From contig NZ_BMRK01000012.1 of NCBI RefSeq assembly GCF_014648595.1, positions 98,361 through 162,360 on the forward strand: a stretch of DNA of 64,000 bases. Reading direction: 5' to 3'. Source of the stretch: Nocardioides luteus. GTDB lineage: Bacteria; Actinomycetota; Actinomycetes; Propionibacteriales; Nocardioidaceae. Shown piece after piece: positions 50,531 through 61,839 of this stretch. The position numbers and the translations under genes were made by a program. The notes under the pieces were generated by a model. That model saw nothing but the letters and a program-made list of their open reading frames with translations, made no database searches and was not told where the DNA came from. Numbering within the stretch: the stretch's first letter is position 1; each line of letters starts with the position of its first letter.

Positions 50531-50690
50531 CACAGGGCCGACCCGCTGCTTTCCACGACAGCGTCAGGTCAGTACGCGTCCGTGGCAGGTGCTCCGGCTC
50601 GTCCGCGGCACTCGGTGTCGTGGACCTACGGTTGCGGGTCAGCGCCGGACTTGGACCGGCTTCCCCCACCATGGGCGTGTGTTGATTGAG
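50520..50690 (-). promoter_or_regulatory. Cobalamin (adenosylcobalamin) riboswitch
   Basis: The minus strand carries the conserved aptamer parts in order: GAAGCCGGTCCAAGTCCGG (near 50662-50644), GCTGACCCGCAACCGT (near 50643-50628) and the B12 box GAGCCGGAGCACCTGCC (near 50600-50584). The spacing and order match the cobalamin riboswitch consensus. It precedes the alpha/alpha lipoprotein and the ECF operon, whose expression should fall when cobalamin is plentiful. Confidence 0.92.
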
Positions 50691-50696
50691 GTGGCC

Positions 50697-50702
50697 ATCC
50701 TA
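50697..50702 (-). promoter_or_regulatory. Possible -10 element of the riboswitch transcript
   Basis: TAGGAT on the minus strand fits the TANNNT pattern and would start transcription close to 50690, just before the aptamer. No good -35 element is visible. Confidence 0.35.
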
Positions 50703-50754
50703 TGCCGGGCCCGTCCTGCTTGCGGGATCGCCGTCCACCAGCCACTCTGTCCAC

Positions 50755-51405
50755 ATGCGCCACAGGATTCTCGGCCTTGTCGCAGTCTCGGTATCGGCCG
50801 CCCTTCTCAGCCTCTCCCCGACCACGCCGACCGCTCCAGCGGCCGCGGACGCACGGCCTGCGATCACGTACGCCGACCTGGTCGCGATGTTCGGAGACCG
50901 GGTCGGCGACCGGCAGAAGGTCGAGGCCGGTCTACCCGGCCTCAACCGCGCGATGACCGACGGTCGGATCACCACCGCCTATCGGCAGGCGGCCTACCTG
51001 ACCACGCTCGCCAACGAGAGCTCGTTCCGGCATGACGCCAAGGGCCGCGACGGCCGGAAGTTCACGGGGCGCGGCTACATCCAGCTGACCGGCGAGGCCA
51101 ACTACGCCGACGCCGGCCGCTATTTCGGCATCGATCTCCGCCGCCGCCCCGAGCTGGCCAGGTCGCTGGACCACAGCGCGCCGATCTCGCGCTGGTATTG
51201 GACCGTGGCGCGCGACATCAACCCGCACGCCGACGCTCTCGACATGGGCCGGGTCAACGCGGCGATCGGCTATCCCTACGACAAGTCCGAGGACGCCGAG
51301 CGCTGCCGCGACTTCAAGGCGGCGCTGAAGCACCTCCACGGGTCGGTGCCGAAGGGAGTCAGGTGCGCTCGCCCCGCGGTCGCCGAGGAACCTCGGCGCA
51401 GCTAG
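50755..51405 (+). CDS. Secreted glycoside hydrolase family 19-like protein
   Basis: A 216-residue exported protein with a signal peptide (residues about 1-35, LVAVSVSAALLSLS core) and a lysozyme-like domain. ANESSFRHDAKGRDGRKFTGRGYIQLTGEANYADAGRYFGID, read in pieces (NESSF, GRGYIQLTG), is the signature of GH19 chitinase-type enzymes; the Glu of NESSF is the likely catalytic residue. Substrate may be peptidoglycan or chitin. ATG 50755 gives a proper signal peptide; an earlier GTG-type extension is not needed. It is divergent from the riboswitch transcript and converges on the NYN gene, one base apart. Confidence 0.82.
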   Translation: MRHRILGLVAVSVSAALLSLSPTTPTAPAAADARPAITYADLVAMFGDRVGDRQKVEAGLPGLNRAMTDGRITTAYRQAAYLTTLANESSFRHDAKGRDGRKFTGRGYIQLTGEANYADAGRYFGIDLRRRPELARSLDHSAPISRWYWTVARDINPHADALDMGRVNAAIGYPYDKSEDAERCRDFKAALKHLHGSVPKGVRCARPAVAEEPRRS

Positions 51406-51406
51406 C

Positions 51407-52168
51407 TCATTTCCTGCCGTTGCGTCGGTCGCTGACCTGGATCGCCGAGGTGCCCTCGTCCTTGAGCTCGAAGAGGTCGATCGCCTTCAGGAGCTTGGTC
51501 CACGAGGAGTAGCCGTAGTTGCGCGGGTCCTCGGAGGACTGGTTGTGGATGCGGGCGACGACCGAGCCGACCAGCGCCCAGCCGTCGTCGTCGGCAGCCG
51601 CTGCGATCGAGTTGCGCAGCAGCTGGATCAGCCGTGCGTTGCGCTTCAACGCGTGGCCGGAGGTCGCCGCCGGCTTGCGGGGGTGGGATGTCCCGTTGTC
51701 CGCTGCGGTGTCGGTGGTCTCCTCTGAGGTGGCGTCGCCGAGCTTCTCCACCACGGTGAAGCGGGTGCAGGCGCTCTTGAACGGCGCCGGCGTCTTCTCC
51801 CGGCCGTAGCCGTAGACGGCCCGTCCCTTCTCCCGCAGGTAGTGAACCAGCGGCGTGAAGTCGGAGTCGGAGGAGACCAGCGCGAACGCATCCGGGACGG
51901 CCGAGTGCAACAGCTCCACCGCGTCGATCGCGAGCGCCATGTCGGAGGCGTTCTTGTGAGCGGTGAGGTCGAACTGCTGCATCGGCCGGATGGCGGCGTC
52001 GTGCAGCTCCTGGATCCAGCTCTTCAGCTCGGGCTTGGTCCAGTTGCCGTAGGCACGGCGGATGGTGACCTCGCCGTACTCGGCGAGGTCGTTCAGGATC
52101 GCGTCGATCCTCGAGGCTGGGGCATTGTCCGCGTCGATGAGCAACGCGATCCTGAACGTGTCGGTCAT
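51407..52168 (-). CDS. NYN-domain (PIN-like) putative ribonuclease with C-terminal OST-HTH/LOTUS domain
   Basis: A 253-residue protein. The N-terminal NYN (LabA/DUF88) domain has the acidic metal-binding residues in LIDADNAPAS, the KNASDMALAIDA segment and SSDSDFTPLVHYLREKG. A polar linker (about 150-175) leads to a C-terminal LOTUS-like domain (LIQLLRNSIAAAADDDGWALVGSVVARI, then DPRNYGYSSWTKLLKAI in pieces) that in related proteins binds RNA. It probably cleaves or processes RNA. Its ATG overlaps the gatB stop by one base, tying its synthesis to gatCAB. Confidence 0.88.
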   Translation of the reverse strand: MTDTFRIALLIDADNAPASRIDAILNDLAEYGEVTIRRAYGNWTKPELKSWIQELHDAAIRPMQQFDLTAHKNASDMALAIDAVELLHSAVPDAFALVSSDSDFTPLVHYLREKGRAVYGYGREKTPAPFKSACTRFTVVEKLGDATSEETTDTAADNGTSHPRKPAATSGHALKRNARLIQLLRNSIAAAADDDGWALVGSVVARIHNQSSEDPRNYGYSSWTKLLKAIDLFELKDEGTSAIQVSDRRNGRK

Positions 52169-53664
52169 CAGGCGAGCTTCTCCAGGATGAGCTCACGGAC
52201 GCGCTTGGCGTCCGCCTTCCCGCCGGTGGCCTTCATGACCGCACCGATGAGCGCACCGGCCGCGGCCTGGTTGCCGCCGCGGATCTTCTCCGCGACCGCA
52301 GGCTGGGCGGCGATGGCGTCGTCGACGGCGGCACCGAGGGCGCCGTCGTCGGAGACCACGGCGAGACCGCGGGCGTCGATGATCTCGGCGACCGTGCCTT
52401 CACCGGCGACAAGACCTTCGAAGACCTGGCGGGCCAGCTTGTCGGTCAGCGTCTTGGCGTCGACCAGCTTCTGCACCTCGGCGACCTGCACCGGGGTGAC
52501 ACCGACCTCGGCGAGCTCCACACCGCGGTCGTTGGCGGCCCGGGACAGCTCGGCCATCCACCACTTGCGCGCGGCCTGGGCCGAGGCACCGGCGGCGACC
52601 GTCTCCTCGATCAGCACCATCGCACCCGCGGCCCAGACGTCGCGCATCTCCAGGTCGGAGTAGCCCCACTCGGCCTGCAACCGCGCGCGCTTCTCGGCCG
52701 GCGGCTCCGGCAGCGTGCCGCGCAGCTCCTCGACCCACTCGCGGCTGGGCGCGACGGGGACGAGATCCGGCTCGGGGAAGTAGCGGTAGTCGTCGGCGTC
52801 CGACTTCGGCCGCCCGGCCGAGGTGGTGCCGGTGTCCTCGTGGAAGTGGCGGGTCTCCTGGAAGATCGCCTCCCCCGCGTCGAGGATCCCGGCGTGGCGC
52901 GACATCTCGAAGCGTACGGCCCGCTCGACCGAGCGCAGCGAGTTGACGTTCTTCGTCTCGGTGCGGGTGCCGAGCTCGCCGGAACCCTTCGGGGACAGCG
53001 ACAGGTTCACGTCGCAGCGCATCGAGCCCTGGTCCATGCGTACGTCGGAGACGCCCAGGCCCAGCAGGATCTCGCGCAGCGCGGCGACGTAGGCCTTGGC
53101 CACCAGCGGAGCCTTCTCCCCGGCACCCAGGATCGGACGGGTGACGATCTCGATCAGCGGGATGCCGGCGCGGTTGTAGTCGACCAGCGAGTAGTCGGCA
53201 CCGTGGATGCGGCCGGTGGCGCCACCGATGTGGGTGGTCTTGCCGGTATCCTCCTCCATGTGGGCGCGCTCGATCTCGACCCGGAAGGTCTCGCCCTCGA
53301 CCTCGACGTCGAGGTAGCCGTCGTAGACGATCGGCTCGTCGTACTGCGAGGTCTGGAAGTTCTTCGGCATGTCCGGGTAGAAGTAGTTCTTCCGGGCGAA
53401 CCGGCACCACTCCGCGATCGAGCCGTTGAGCGCCAGACCGATCCGGATCGCGCTCTCCACGGCCTTGGCGTTCACGACCGGCATCGAGCCGGGCAGGCCC
53501 AGGCAGGTCGGGCAGACCTGGGTGTTGGGCTCGCCGCCGAAGGTCGCGGGGCAGCCGCAGAACATCTTCGTGTTGGTGTTGAGCTCGACGTGGACCTCCA
53601 GGCCCATGGCCGGGTCGTAGCGCTCCAGCACCTCGTCGAAGGGAACGAGAGTCTCGGTCGTCAT
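52168..53664 (-). CDS. gatB: Asp/Glu-tRNA amidotransferase subunit B
   Basis: The 498-residue tRNA- and ATP-binding subunit of GatCAB, which converts Glu-tRNA-Gln (and Asp-tRNA-Asn) to the amidated forms. Features: [23 protein letters not shown] (in pieces) with paired cysteines CGC and CPTCLG forming the zinc site, [18 protein letters not shown], and the C-terminal YqeY-like helical domain ending [14 protein letters not shown] 53664 overlaps the gatA stop (ATGA). The frame is open upstream through gatA as a shadow. Confidence 0.95.
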   Translation of the reverse strand: MTTETLVPFDEVLERYDPAMGLEVHVELNTNTKMFCGCPATFGGEPNTQVCPTCLGLPGSMPVVNAKAVESAIRIGLALNGSIAEWCRFARKNYFYPDMPKNFQTSQYDEPIVYDGYLDVEVEGETFRVEIERAHMEEDTGKTTHIGGATGRIHGADYSLVDYNRAGIPLIEIVTRPILGAGEKAPLVAKAYVAALREILLGLGVSDVRMDQGSMRCDVNLSLSPKGSGELGTRTETKNVNSLRSVERAVRFEMSRHAGILDAGEAIFQETRHFHEDTGTTSAGRPKSDADDYRYFPEPDLVPVAPSREWVEELRGTLPEPPAEKRARLQAEWGYSDLEMRDVWAAGAMVLIEETVAAGASAQAARKWWMAELSRAANDRGVELAEVGVTPVQVAEVQKLVDAKTLTDKLARQVFEGLVAGEGTVAEIIDARGLAVVSDDGALGAAVDDAIAAQPAVAEKIRGGNQAAAGALIGAVMKATGGKADAKRVRELILEKLA

Positions 53665-55175
53665 GCGGCACCTCCAGCAGCCAGTCGGTCGTCGAGCTTG
53701 TCGAGGCCCAGCACCGGGCCGATGGCGGCCTCGAGCGCGGCACCGACGCGGTAGAGGCGGGCGTCCTCCAGGACCGGGGCCAGCAGCTGTACGCCGACGG
53801 GCAGCCCGTCCTGGTCGGAGACGCCGGCCGGGATCGAGATGCCGGGCGTGCCGGCCAGGTTGGCCGGGATGGTGGCCAGGTCCTGCATGTACATCGCGAG
53901 CGGGTCGTCGAGCTTCGCGCCCAGCTTGAACGCGGTCGAGGGCGAGGTCGGCGAGACAAGCACGTCGACCTGCTCGAAGGCCTTCTTGAAGTCCTCGATG
54001 ATCAGCGTGCGGATCTTCTGCGCCTGGCCGTAGTAGGCGTCGTAGTAGCCGCTGCTCAGCGCGTAGGTGCCGAGGATAATGCGGCGCTTGACCTCGTCGC
54101 CGAAGCCGGCGTCGCGGCTGGCCTTCATGACGTCCTCGGCGCTCGGGTCGCCGTCGGGGGTGACCCGCAGGCCGTAGCGCATCGCGTCGAACTTGGCCAG
54201 GTTGGAGGAGCACTCCGCCGGCAGGATCAGGTAGTAGGCAGCCATCGCGTGCTCGAAGCTCGGCGTGGAGACCTCCACGACGTCGGCTCCCAGCTTGGTG
54301 AGCAGGTCGACCGACTCGTTGAACTTGGCCATCACGTCCGGGGCCCAGCCCTCGCCCGCGAGCTCCTTGATGACGCCGACCTTGACGCCCTTCAGGTCGC
54401 CGGTCGCGCCCGCGCGGGCCGCGTCGACGAGACCGGTCACCGGGGTGGTGGTCGAGGTGGAGTCGAGCGGGTCGTGGCCGCCGATCAGCTCGTGCAGCAG
54501 GGCGCTGTCGAGCACGGTGCGGGTCACCGGGCCGACCTGGTCCAGCGAGTTGGCCAGGGCGACCAGGCCGTAGCGGGAGACCGAGCCGTAGGTCGGCTTC
54601 ACGCCGACGGTGCCGGTGACCGCGCCGGGCTGGCGGATCGAGCCACCGGTGTCGGTGCCGAGCGCCAGCGGCGCTTCGAAGGCCGCCACGGCCGCAGCCG
54701 AGCCACCGCCGGAGCCGCCGGGGATCCGGTCGAGCTTCCACGGGTTCTTGGTCGGGCCGTAGGCCGAGTGCTCGGTGGAGGAGCCCATCGCGAACTCGTC
54801 CATGTTGGTCTTGCCGAGGATCGGCAGACCGGCGTCCTTGATCTTCTTGACCACCGTCGCGTCGTAGGGCGGCACCCAGCCCTCGAGCATCTTCGAGCCG
54901 CAGGTGGTCGGCAGACCGATGGTGGTCAGCACGTCCTTGACCGCGATCGGCACGCCGTCGAGGGCGTGCAGCGCGTCGCCGTTGGCCCGGCGCGCGTCGG
55001 AGGCGGCAGCCTGCTCGAGCGCACCCTCGGCATCGATGTGCAAGAACGCGTGCACCTCACCGTCGACCGCGGCGATCCGGTCGAGGTAGAGCTGGGTCAG
55101 CTCCACCGAGGTGGTCTCGCCCGCGGCCAGTGCATCGGCCAGCTCGGCGGCGGACTTCTGGATCAGCTCACTCAC
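53661..55175 (-). CDS. gatA: Asp/Glu-tRNA amidotransferase subunit A
   Basis: The 504-residue glutaminase subunit. The catalytic triad of the amidase signature is visible: Lys in [24 protein letters not shown] and [13 protein letters not shown] (nucleophile Ser). [15 protein letters not shown] follows. ATG 55175 overlaps the gatC stop by four bases. Together with gatC and gatB it forms one coupled operon; M. tuberculosis places pfkA between gatB and gatA, absent here. Confidence 0.95.
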   Translation of the reverse strand: MSELIQKSAAELADALAAGETTSVELTQLYLDRIAAVDGEVHAFLHIDAEGALEQAAASDARRANGDALHALDGVPIAVKDVLTTIGLPTTCGSKMLEGWVPPYDATVVKKIKDAGLPILGKTNMDEFAMGSSTEHSAYGPTKNPWKLDRIPGGSGGGSAAAVAAFEAPLALGTDTGGSIRQPGAVTGTVGVKPTYGSVSRYGLVALANSLDQVGPVTRTVLDSALLHELIGGHDPLDSTSTTTPVTGLVDAARAGATGDLKGVKVGVIKELAGEGWAPDVMAKFNESVDLLTKLGADVVEVSTPSFEHAMAAYYLILPAECSSNLAKFDAMRYGLRVTPDGDPSAEDVMKASRDAGFGDEVKRRIILGTYALSSGYYDAYYGQAQKIRTLIIEDFKKAFEQVDVLVSPTSPSTAFKLGAKLDDPLAMYMQDLATIPANLAGTPGISIPAGVSDQDGLPVGVQLLAPVLEDARLYRVGAALEAAIGPVLGLDKLDDRLAAGGAA

Positions 55176-55471
55176 TGCTCATCCCCCAGAATCCTCGGCA
55201 CCGCGAAGCGCTGCTCCTCGACGCTCGGCGCGCCGGAGAGCGCCTGCTCCGGCGTCAGGCTCGGAGTCACGATGTCCTCACGGAAGACGTTGGTCAGCGG
55301 GAGCGGGTGGGAGGTGGCAGGCACGTCGTCGCCGGCAAGCCCCTGGATCGAGGCGACGGACTCAAGGATCACCTGCAGCTGCGGGGCAAGGTGATCGAGC
55401 TCGGCGTCGCTGAGGTCGATGCGGGCGAGGTCGGCCAGGTGCGCGACCTCGTCGCGGGTGATTTCTGGCAT
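55172..55471 (-). CDS. gatC: Asp/Glu-tRNA amidotransferase subunit C
   Basis: The 99-residue small subunit that stabilises Gat[23 protein letters not shown] at the start (in pieces: [10 protein letters not shown]) and [16 protein letters not shown] towards the end are standard. ATG 55471 begins the conserved MPEITRDEV; the longer open frame adds ten residues that are not conserved. It heads the gatC-gatA-gatB-NYN operon. Confidence 0.93.
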   Translation of the reverse strand: MPEITRDEVAHLADLARIDLSDAELDHLAPQLQVILESVASIQGLAGDDVPATSHPLPLTNVFREDIVTPSLTPEQALSGAPSVEEQRFAVPRILGDEQ

Positions 55472-55544
55472 GAGGCACATCCTAGGCAAGAGGACCCACA
55501 ACTCTCACCTCGGAGCACCCCACTCCCCCGAGAAGTCAGATATT

Positions 55545-57918
<2,374 letters not shown>

Positions 57919-58032
57919 TCAACACCTGGGTGACGGGGGTCACGATCGGAGGTAAAGGCGACTACTTTGCAGCCGCGTCGGGTGAGGCGGGCCGACACCT
58001 ATCCCCCCATTGACCGCCTTGTGAGGTCTGCA

Positions 58033-59667
58033 GTGCTTTCTCGGTTCGCGGTGACGCTGTTGATGGCGCTCGGGCTCGCGCTGGCGCCGATGGGCGCGTC
58101 GTACTCGCTCGGCCTCGGTGGCCTCTTCTCCAACGCCGAGGTCCAGGTGGCGATCGTCGAGCAGTCCAAGGACGGCGTGGTTCTCAGTGTCCACGGCACG
58201 GACTACAAGGGCCGCAGCCCTGGGATCGAGATCGCGCTCAACCCTGCCGGGTACGTCGGGTCGGGCACTCGCAACACGTTCATCAAGTCGGTCACCCACG
58301 ACCCCGCCGACCCCGGTGACTGGACGGTCGAGTTCACCCTCGACGCCGCGCAGGTCGCCCAGCTCGACCCCGGCACGAACTACCAGATCATGACCATGCG
58401 CGGCGGCGGTCGCGACGTCATCGACTCCCACGACACCGACACCGCGGGCGTCCCCCTCGACTTCGACGCTCTCGCTCAGCCCTCCAGCGATCCCACCCCG
58501 GAGCAGCCTTCCGAGGACACCGGGTCGGAGGGAAGCGGCGGCTCCGGTGGCTCCGGAGGTACGTCCTCGGGTCGCTCGACCGGTGGAACCGGTGGCACCG
58601 GTGAAGCGGGCGGCGACGGTGACGGCGCCGGTGAGGAGCCGAAGGCGAAGAAGTCGAAGAAGCCGTGGTCCGCGCCGGAGGAGCCGCCGACGGTCAAGGG
58701 CCTGGAGCTGACCGGCATCGACGACGCCTCCGTGGACGCCGACGACGTGATCCATGCCCAGGCCTCCGGCTTCAAGCCCAACGAGACCGGCATCAAGGTC
58801 GTGGTCTACTCCACCCCGCTGGTCCTTTCGACCGACATCAAGGCCAACGGTCACGGCGTCGCGAAGTGGTCGGGCCGGCTCCCCAAGGACATCGGCCTCG
58901 GCAAGCACACCCTGACCTTCCAGGGTTCGGTGGATCGCGGCATCAGGTTCGTCGTGACCGGCACCCCGAGCGACGGCGAGTGCGTCCAGAGCGGCTGCGC
59001 CCCGGCCACCGGTGCGGTCAAGAAGCAGGCCGCAGCCGAGAGCGGTGGCGTCGGCGGGCTGACCTGGATCATCGTCGCGACCATGATCGTCCTCGCCCTC
59101 GTCGCCAGCGCCGTCGCGCTGCTCGCCGGTCGCCGTAGGCGCGAGCAGGACTGGGAGTGGGACGAGCCGAGCCGTGCCCAGGCGCCGCGCTACCCGTCGG
59201 ATCCCCGGCAGGCCTCCGGCCCCTACCCGGCTGCCTCACCGCGGCAGCCGCAGGCTCAGATCCAGGCCCAGCAGCGCCCGGGCCAGCAGCGCCCGGGCCA
59301 GCCGATGCAAGGCCAGCCGATCCAGGGCCAGCACCTGCAGCGCCAGCCGCAGCCTGAGCCGCCGCTGGCGCGGCGTGGCGGGCACGAGCCGCGCCCCGGG
59401 CGGCGAGAGCAGCCGGGCCCTGACCGCCGCGAGCCCCAGGCCCAGCCGCAGTCCCAGCAGCCGACGCGTCGTCGGGCCGCCGCTCAGCAGGAGCCACCGG
59501 TCCAGCGCCGGCCGGGACGCCGCGCGGCCGCGCAGCCCGCCCCGCAGCCCGTCGCCCAGCAGGCCCCCCAGCAGCCCGCACACCGTCAGCCGCGGCCGCC
59601 GGAGTCCTTCGCACCGCCGAGCGAGCGCCCACAGGCCTACGCCGGCCAGCGGGTCGCCGGGCGCTGA
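58033..59667 (+). CDS. Exported surface protein with one membrane helix and a long Pro/Gln/Arg-rich cytosolic tail
   Basis: A 544-residue protein I do not recognise. It has a signal peptide (residues about 1-25), a beta-rich domain (about 26-135), a Gly/Ser/Thr-rich spacer with an acidic and Lys-rich end (about 150-210), a second beta-rich Ig-like domain (about 215-315), a transmembrane helix (about 345-365, TWIIVATMIVLALVASAVALL) and a 175-residue tail of Pro, Gln, Arg and Ala with QRPGQ-type repeats. By topology the tail is cytosolic. GTG 58033 is preferred: GAGG lies seven bases upstream. It is divergent from ligA. Confidence 0.7.
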   Translation: MLSRFAVTLLMALGLALAPMGASYSLGLGGLFSNAEVQVAIVEQSKDGVVLSVHGTDYKGRSPGIEIALNPAGYVGSGTRNTFIKSVTHDPADPGDWTVEFTLDAAQVAQLDPGTNYQIMTMRGGGRDVIDSHDTDTAGVPLDFDALAQPSSDPTPEQPSEDTGSEGSGGSGGSGGTSSGRSTGGTGGTGEAGGDGDGAGEEPKAKKSKKPWSAPEEPPTVKGLELTGIDDASVDADDVIHAQASGFKPNETGIKVVVYSTPLVLSTDIKANGHGVAKWSGRLPKDIGLGKHTLTFQGSVDRGIRFVVTGTPSDGECVQSGCAPATGAVKKQAAAESGGVGGLTWIIVATMIVLALVASAVALLAGRRRREQDWEWDEPSRAQAPRYPSDPRQASGPYPAASPRQPQAQIQAQQRPGQQRPGQPMQGQPIQGQHLQRQPQPEPPLARRGGHEPRPGRREQPGPDRREPQAQPQSQQPTRRRAAAQQEPPVQRRPGRRAAAQPAPQPVAQQAPQQPAHRQPRPPESFAPPSERPQAYAGQRVAGR

Positions 59668-59691
59668 ACGACGTCGTTCGACCGACGTCGT

Positions 59692-59730
59692 TCGAGCAGG
59701 TCAGTCGAGCAGGTCAGTCGAGCAGGTCAG
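59692..59730. repeat. Three tandem 13-bp repeats
   Basis: TCGAGCAGGTCAG occurs three times head to tail at 59692-59704, 59705-59717 and 59718-59730, preceded by two copies of CGACGTCGTTCGA. The last copy overlaps the stop codon of the leftward lipoprotein gene. Confidence 0.85.
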
Positions 59731-60830
59731 CCGACCAGCGACTCCCCGCGCCGGGCGGTGTCGGCCGGGATCGTCGGCCACAGCGCCTCCAGCCCCTCCT
59801 CCAGGCCGGAGAGAACCTCGTCGAGGTCGTCGCCGGGGAACGGGGCGGGCGCCTGCTGGCGTACGACCCCGCAGAACGCGGACCGCTCGCCCTCGGCCGG
59901 ATAGCAGCGAACGGTCTCGGCCGACCCCTCGGTCCAGCCGTCGTAACCGTCGGTGTCACCCTTCGAGCAGGTGAGCCGCTTGGGGCATTTCTGCTGCTCG
60001 GCGGAGAGCCGCGGAGCATGGATCGCGGTGACCGTGCTGCCGTCGGGCCGAGTTCCGACGACGCCGAAGGCGCCCTTGCCGTAGTCGGCAGCGTCGGCCT
60101 TCTCGAAGGAGTCGATGTCGGCGTACGCCTCGGTCTCGAGCAGTCCTGCCGCGATCGCTCCGGCGGTCAGCGCGACCTCACCCTCGCCGTTGGCACCCTC
60201 GGAGGGGAAGCCCTCGACCTGCGCCTTGGTCATCTTGGCGGTCGTCCTGGTGCCGAGGCGCGGGTCGGTGACCAGGCCGACGAGGTCGTCGACGCCGACC
60301 TCGAGGTCGAGCTTGCGGGGGTCCGCGGTGATCTTCTCGCCGATGTAGACGGCGCGCCGCTCCTCCTTGCCGGACCGGTGGGAGACCATCACCTGGCCGG
60401 GCGTGCCGTCCGCGGTGGCGAGGTCCCAGGCGACCGTGGCGACGCCGGCCTCGCTCTTCACCTCGTCGCAGCCCGACATGCCCTCCTCGCACCACGTGGA
60501 GAGCAGGTCGTCGTCGGCGGGGCCGGCCTTGACCTCCAGCGAGCGGCCAGCGCCCCACAGGAGCACCGTCCCGACCTCGTCCTTCTCGAAGTAGAGGTCA
60601 CCGCCGTCGAACGACTCCGGCTCGATGCCGACGTGCTCGAGGGTGATCGCTGCGAGCGCCTCCGGGGTGGCAGGCTTGTTTCCGGGCTTCAGGTCGGCGG
60701 GGTCGATGCTCGCCGACGGCGCAGCGGCGCTCGACCCGGGCTCGCTGGGCCCGTCGTCCGCCGTGCTCGCGCTCCCGCAGCCGGCCAGCAGCAATGCAGC
60801 GGCCAGCAGTGCCATCCCCCGTCGTCCCAT
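59727..60830 (-). CDS. Lipoprotein of unknown function
   Basis: A 367-residue lipoprotein: signal peptide with lipobox LAGC (MALLAAALLLAGCGSAS), a Ser/Ala/Pro-rich linker to about residue 50, and a globular part with six cysteines (CEEGMSGC, CPKRLTC, CYPAEG, FCGVV) likely forming disulfides. I do not recognise a family. A lipoprotein also follows the MetE-like gene in M. tuberculosis (lpqA), so position rather than sequence suggests relatedness. ATG 60830 gives a proper signal peptide. It lies ten bases past the MetE-like gene stop, in the same transcript. Confidence 0.72.
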   Translation of the reverse strand: MGRRGMALLAAALLLAGCGSASTADDGPSEPGSSAAAPSASIDPADLKPGNKPATPEALAAITLEHVGIEPESFDGGDLYFEKDEVGTVLLWGAGRSLEVKAGPADDDLLSTWCEEGMSGCDEVKSEAGVATVAWDLATADGTPGQVMVSHRSGKEERRAVYIGEKITADPRKLDLEVGVDDLVGLVTDPRLGTRTTAKMTKAQVEGFPSEGANGEGEVALTAGAIAAGLLETEAYADIDSFEKADAADYGKGAFGVVGTRPDGSTVTAIHAPRLSAEQQKCPKRLTCSKGDTDGYDGWTEGSAETVRCYPAEGERSAFCGVVRQQAPAPFPGDDLDEVLSGLEEGLEALWPTIPADTARRGESLVG

Positions 60831-60840
60831 AACGGGAAAT

Positions 60841-61839
60841 CTACGCCAGGTGTCGAGCGCTTTCGGTGAGGATGCGCAAGGCGGTGCGGGCCCAGCGCCA
60901 GTCGGCACCGGCCAGGCCGCACGCCGGCGTCAGCACGATGTCGTACGCAGTGTCGAGCCCGAGCATGTCGAGCCAGCGCTCCACGGTCTCGGTGACCGTC
61001 TTGTCGGTGGGCTCGGCACCCTCCGGCGCGAGCGCGGGCAGCACGCCGAGCGCGACCGTGTCGCCCGCCTCCAGCGCGGTGGCGAGGTCGTCGTGGTCAG
61101 CGGCGCTGAGCTGGCTCAGGTCGACGCTGAGCCCCTTCGCCCCGGCCTTGCGGAGCAGGCCCAGCGGTGTGCCGGGCGCACACGAGTGCACCCACGGGAC
61201 CGCACCCTCGCCGGCGATCGCACCCAGCACCCACTCCAGCGCCTGGGAGGCCTCGGGGAGGTCGATGCTGCGGTGCTTGCCGAACCCGGAGGCGGTCGGC
61301 ACCTGAGCGGCGAGGACGGCGCTCAGCGCTGGCTCGTCGACCTGGACGACCAGCGTCTCGATGCCGGGGAGACGGCGGCGTACGTCTCGGATGTGGGCGC
61401 CCACGCCCTCGGCCAGCGCCTGCGCCAGGTCGCGCCGGGCGCCGTGATCGGCGAGCAGCTTGTCGCCGCGCGGTCGCTCGACGGTGGCCGCGAGAGTCCA
61501 CGGCCCGGCGACCTGGATCTTGACCGCGCCGCCGCCCGAGGTGAGCGCGGAGTCCTGGGCCAGCTCCTCCACGGTGTCGAGATCCTGGGCGAGCAGGCTG
61601 CGGGCGCGGCGGTGGTCGACCCCGGGCGAGCCGGAGGTGCCGGTCAGCCGCCAGCCGGCGGGCTGCAGGTCGGCGTCGAGGCCCTCGATCATGGCCAGCG
61701 CGCGGCCGGTCATGTTCGCGATCGCGCCGCGCGCGGGCAGCTCGGGCAGGTGGGGCAGGTCGGTGAGCTCGCCGAGCACGATGCGGGTGGCCTCCGCGAA
61801 GTCCTCCCCCGGCAGCGATCCGACTCCGGTCGACCTCAC
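60841..61839 (-). CDS. MetE C-terminal-like protein (cobalamin-independent methionine synthase family, truncated form)
   Basis: A 332-residue TIM-barrel protein related to the catalytic C-terminal half of MetE; it lacks the N-terminal half of true MetE (about 750 residues). The zinc-ligand type motifs VHSCAPG and [10 protein letters not shown] and the acid segment [10 protein letters not shown] remain. It is the equivalent by position of M. tuberculosis Rv3015c. GTG 61839 overlaps the mnmA stop. It may methylate another thiol rather than homocysteine. No riboswitch precedes it. Confidence 0.78.
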   Translation of the reverse strand: MRSTGVGSLPGEDFAEATRIVLGELTDLPHLPELPARGAIANMTGRALAMIEGLDADLQPAGWRLTGTSGSPGVDHRRARSLLAQDLDTVEELAQDSALTSGGGAVKIQVAGPWTLAATVERPRGDKLLADHGARRDLAQALAEGVGAHIRDVRRRLPGIETLVVQVDEPALSAVLAAQVPTASGFGKHRSIDLPEASQALEWVLGAIAGEGAVPWVHSCAPGTPLGLLRKAGAKGLSVDLSQLSAADHDDLATALEAGDTVALGVLPALAPEGAEPTDKTVTETVERWLDMLGLDTAYDIVLTPACGLAGADWRWARTALRILTESARHLA

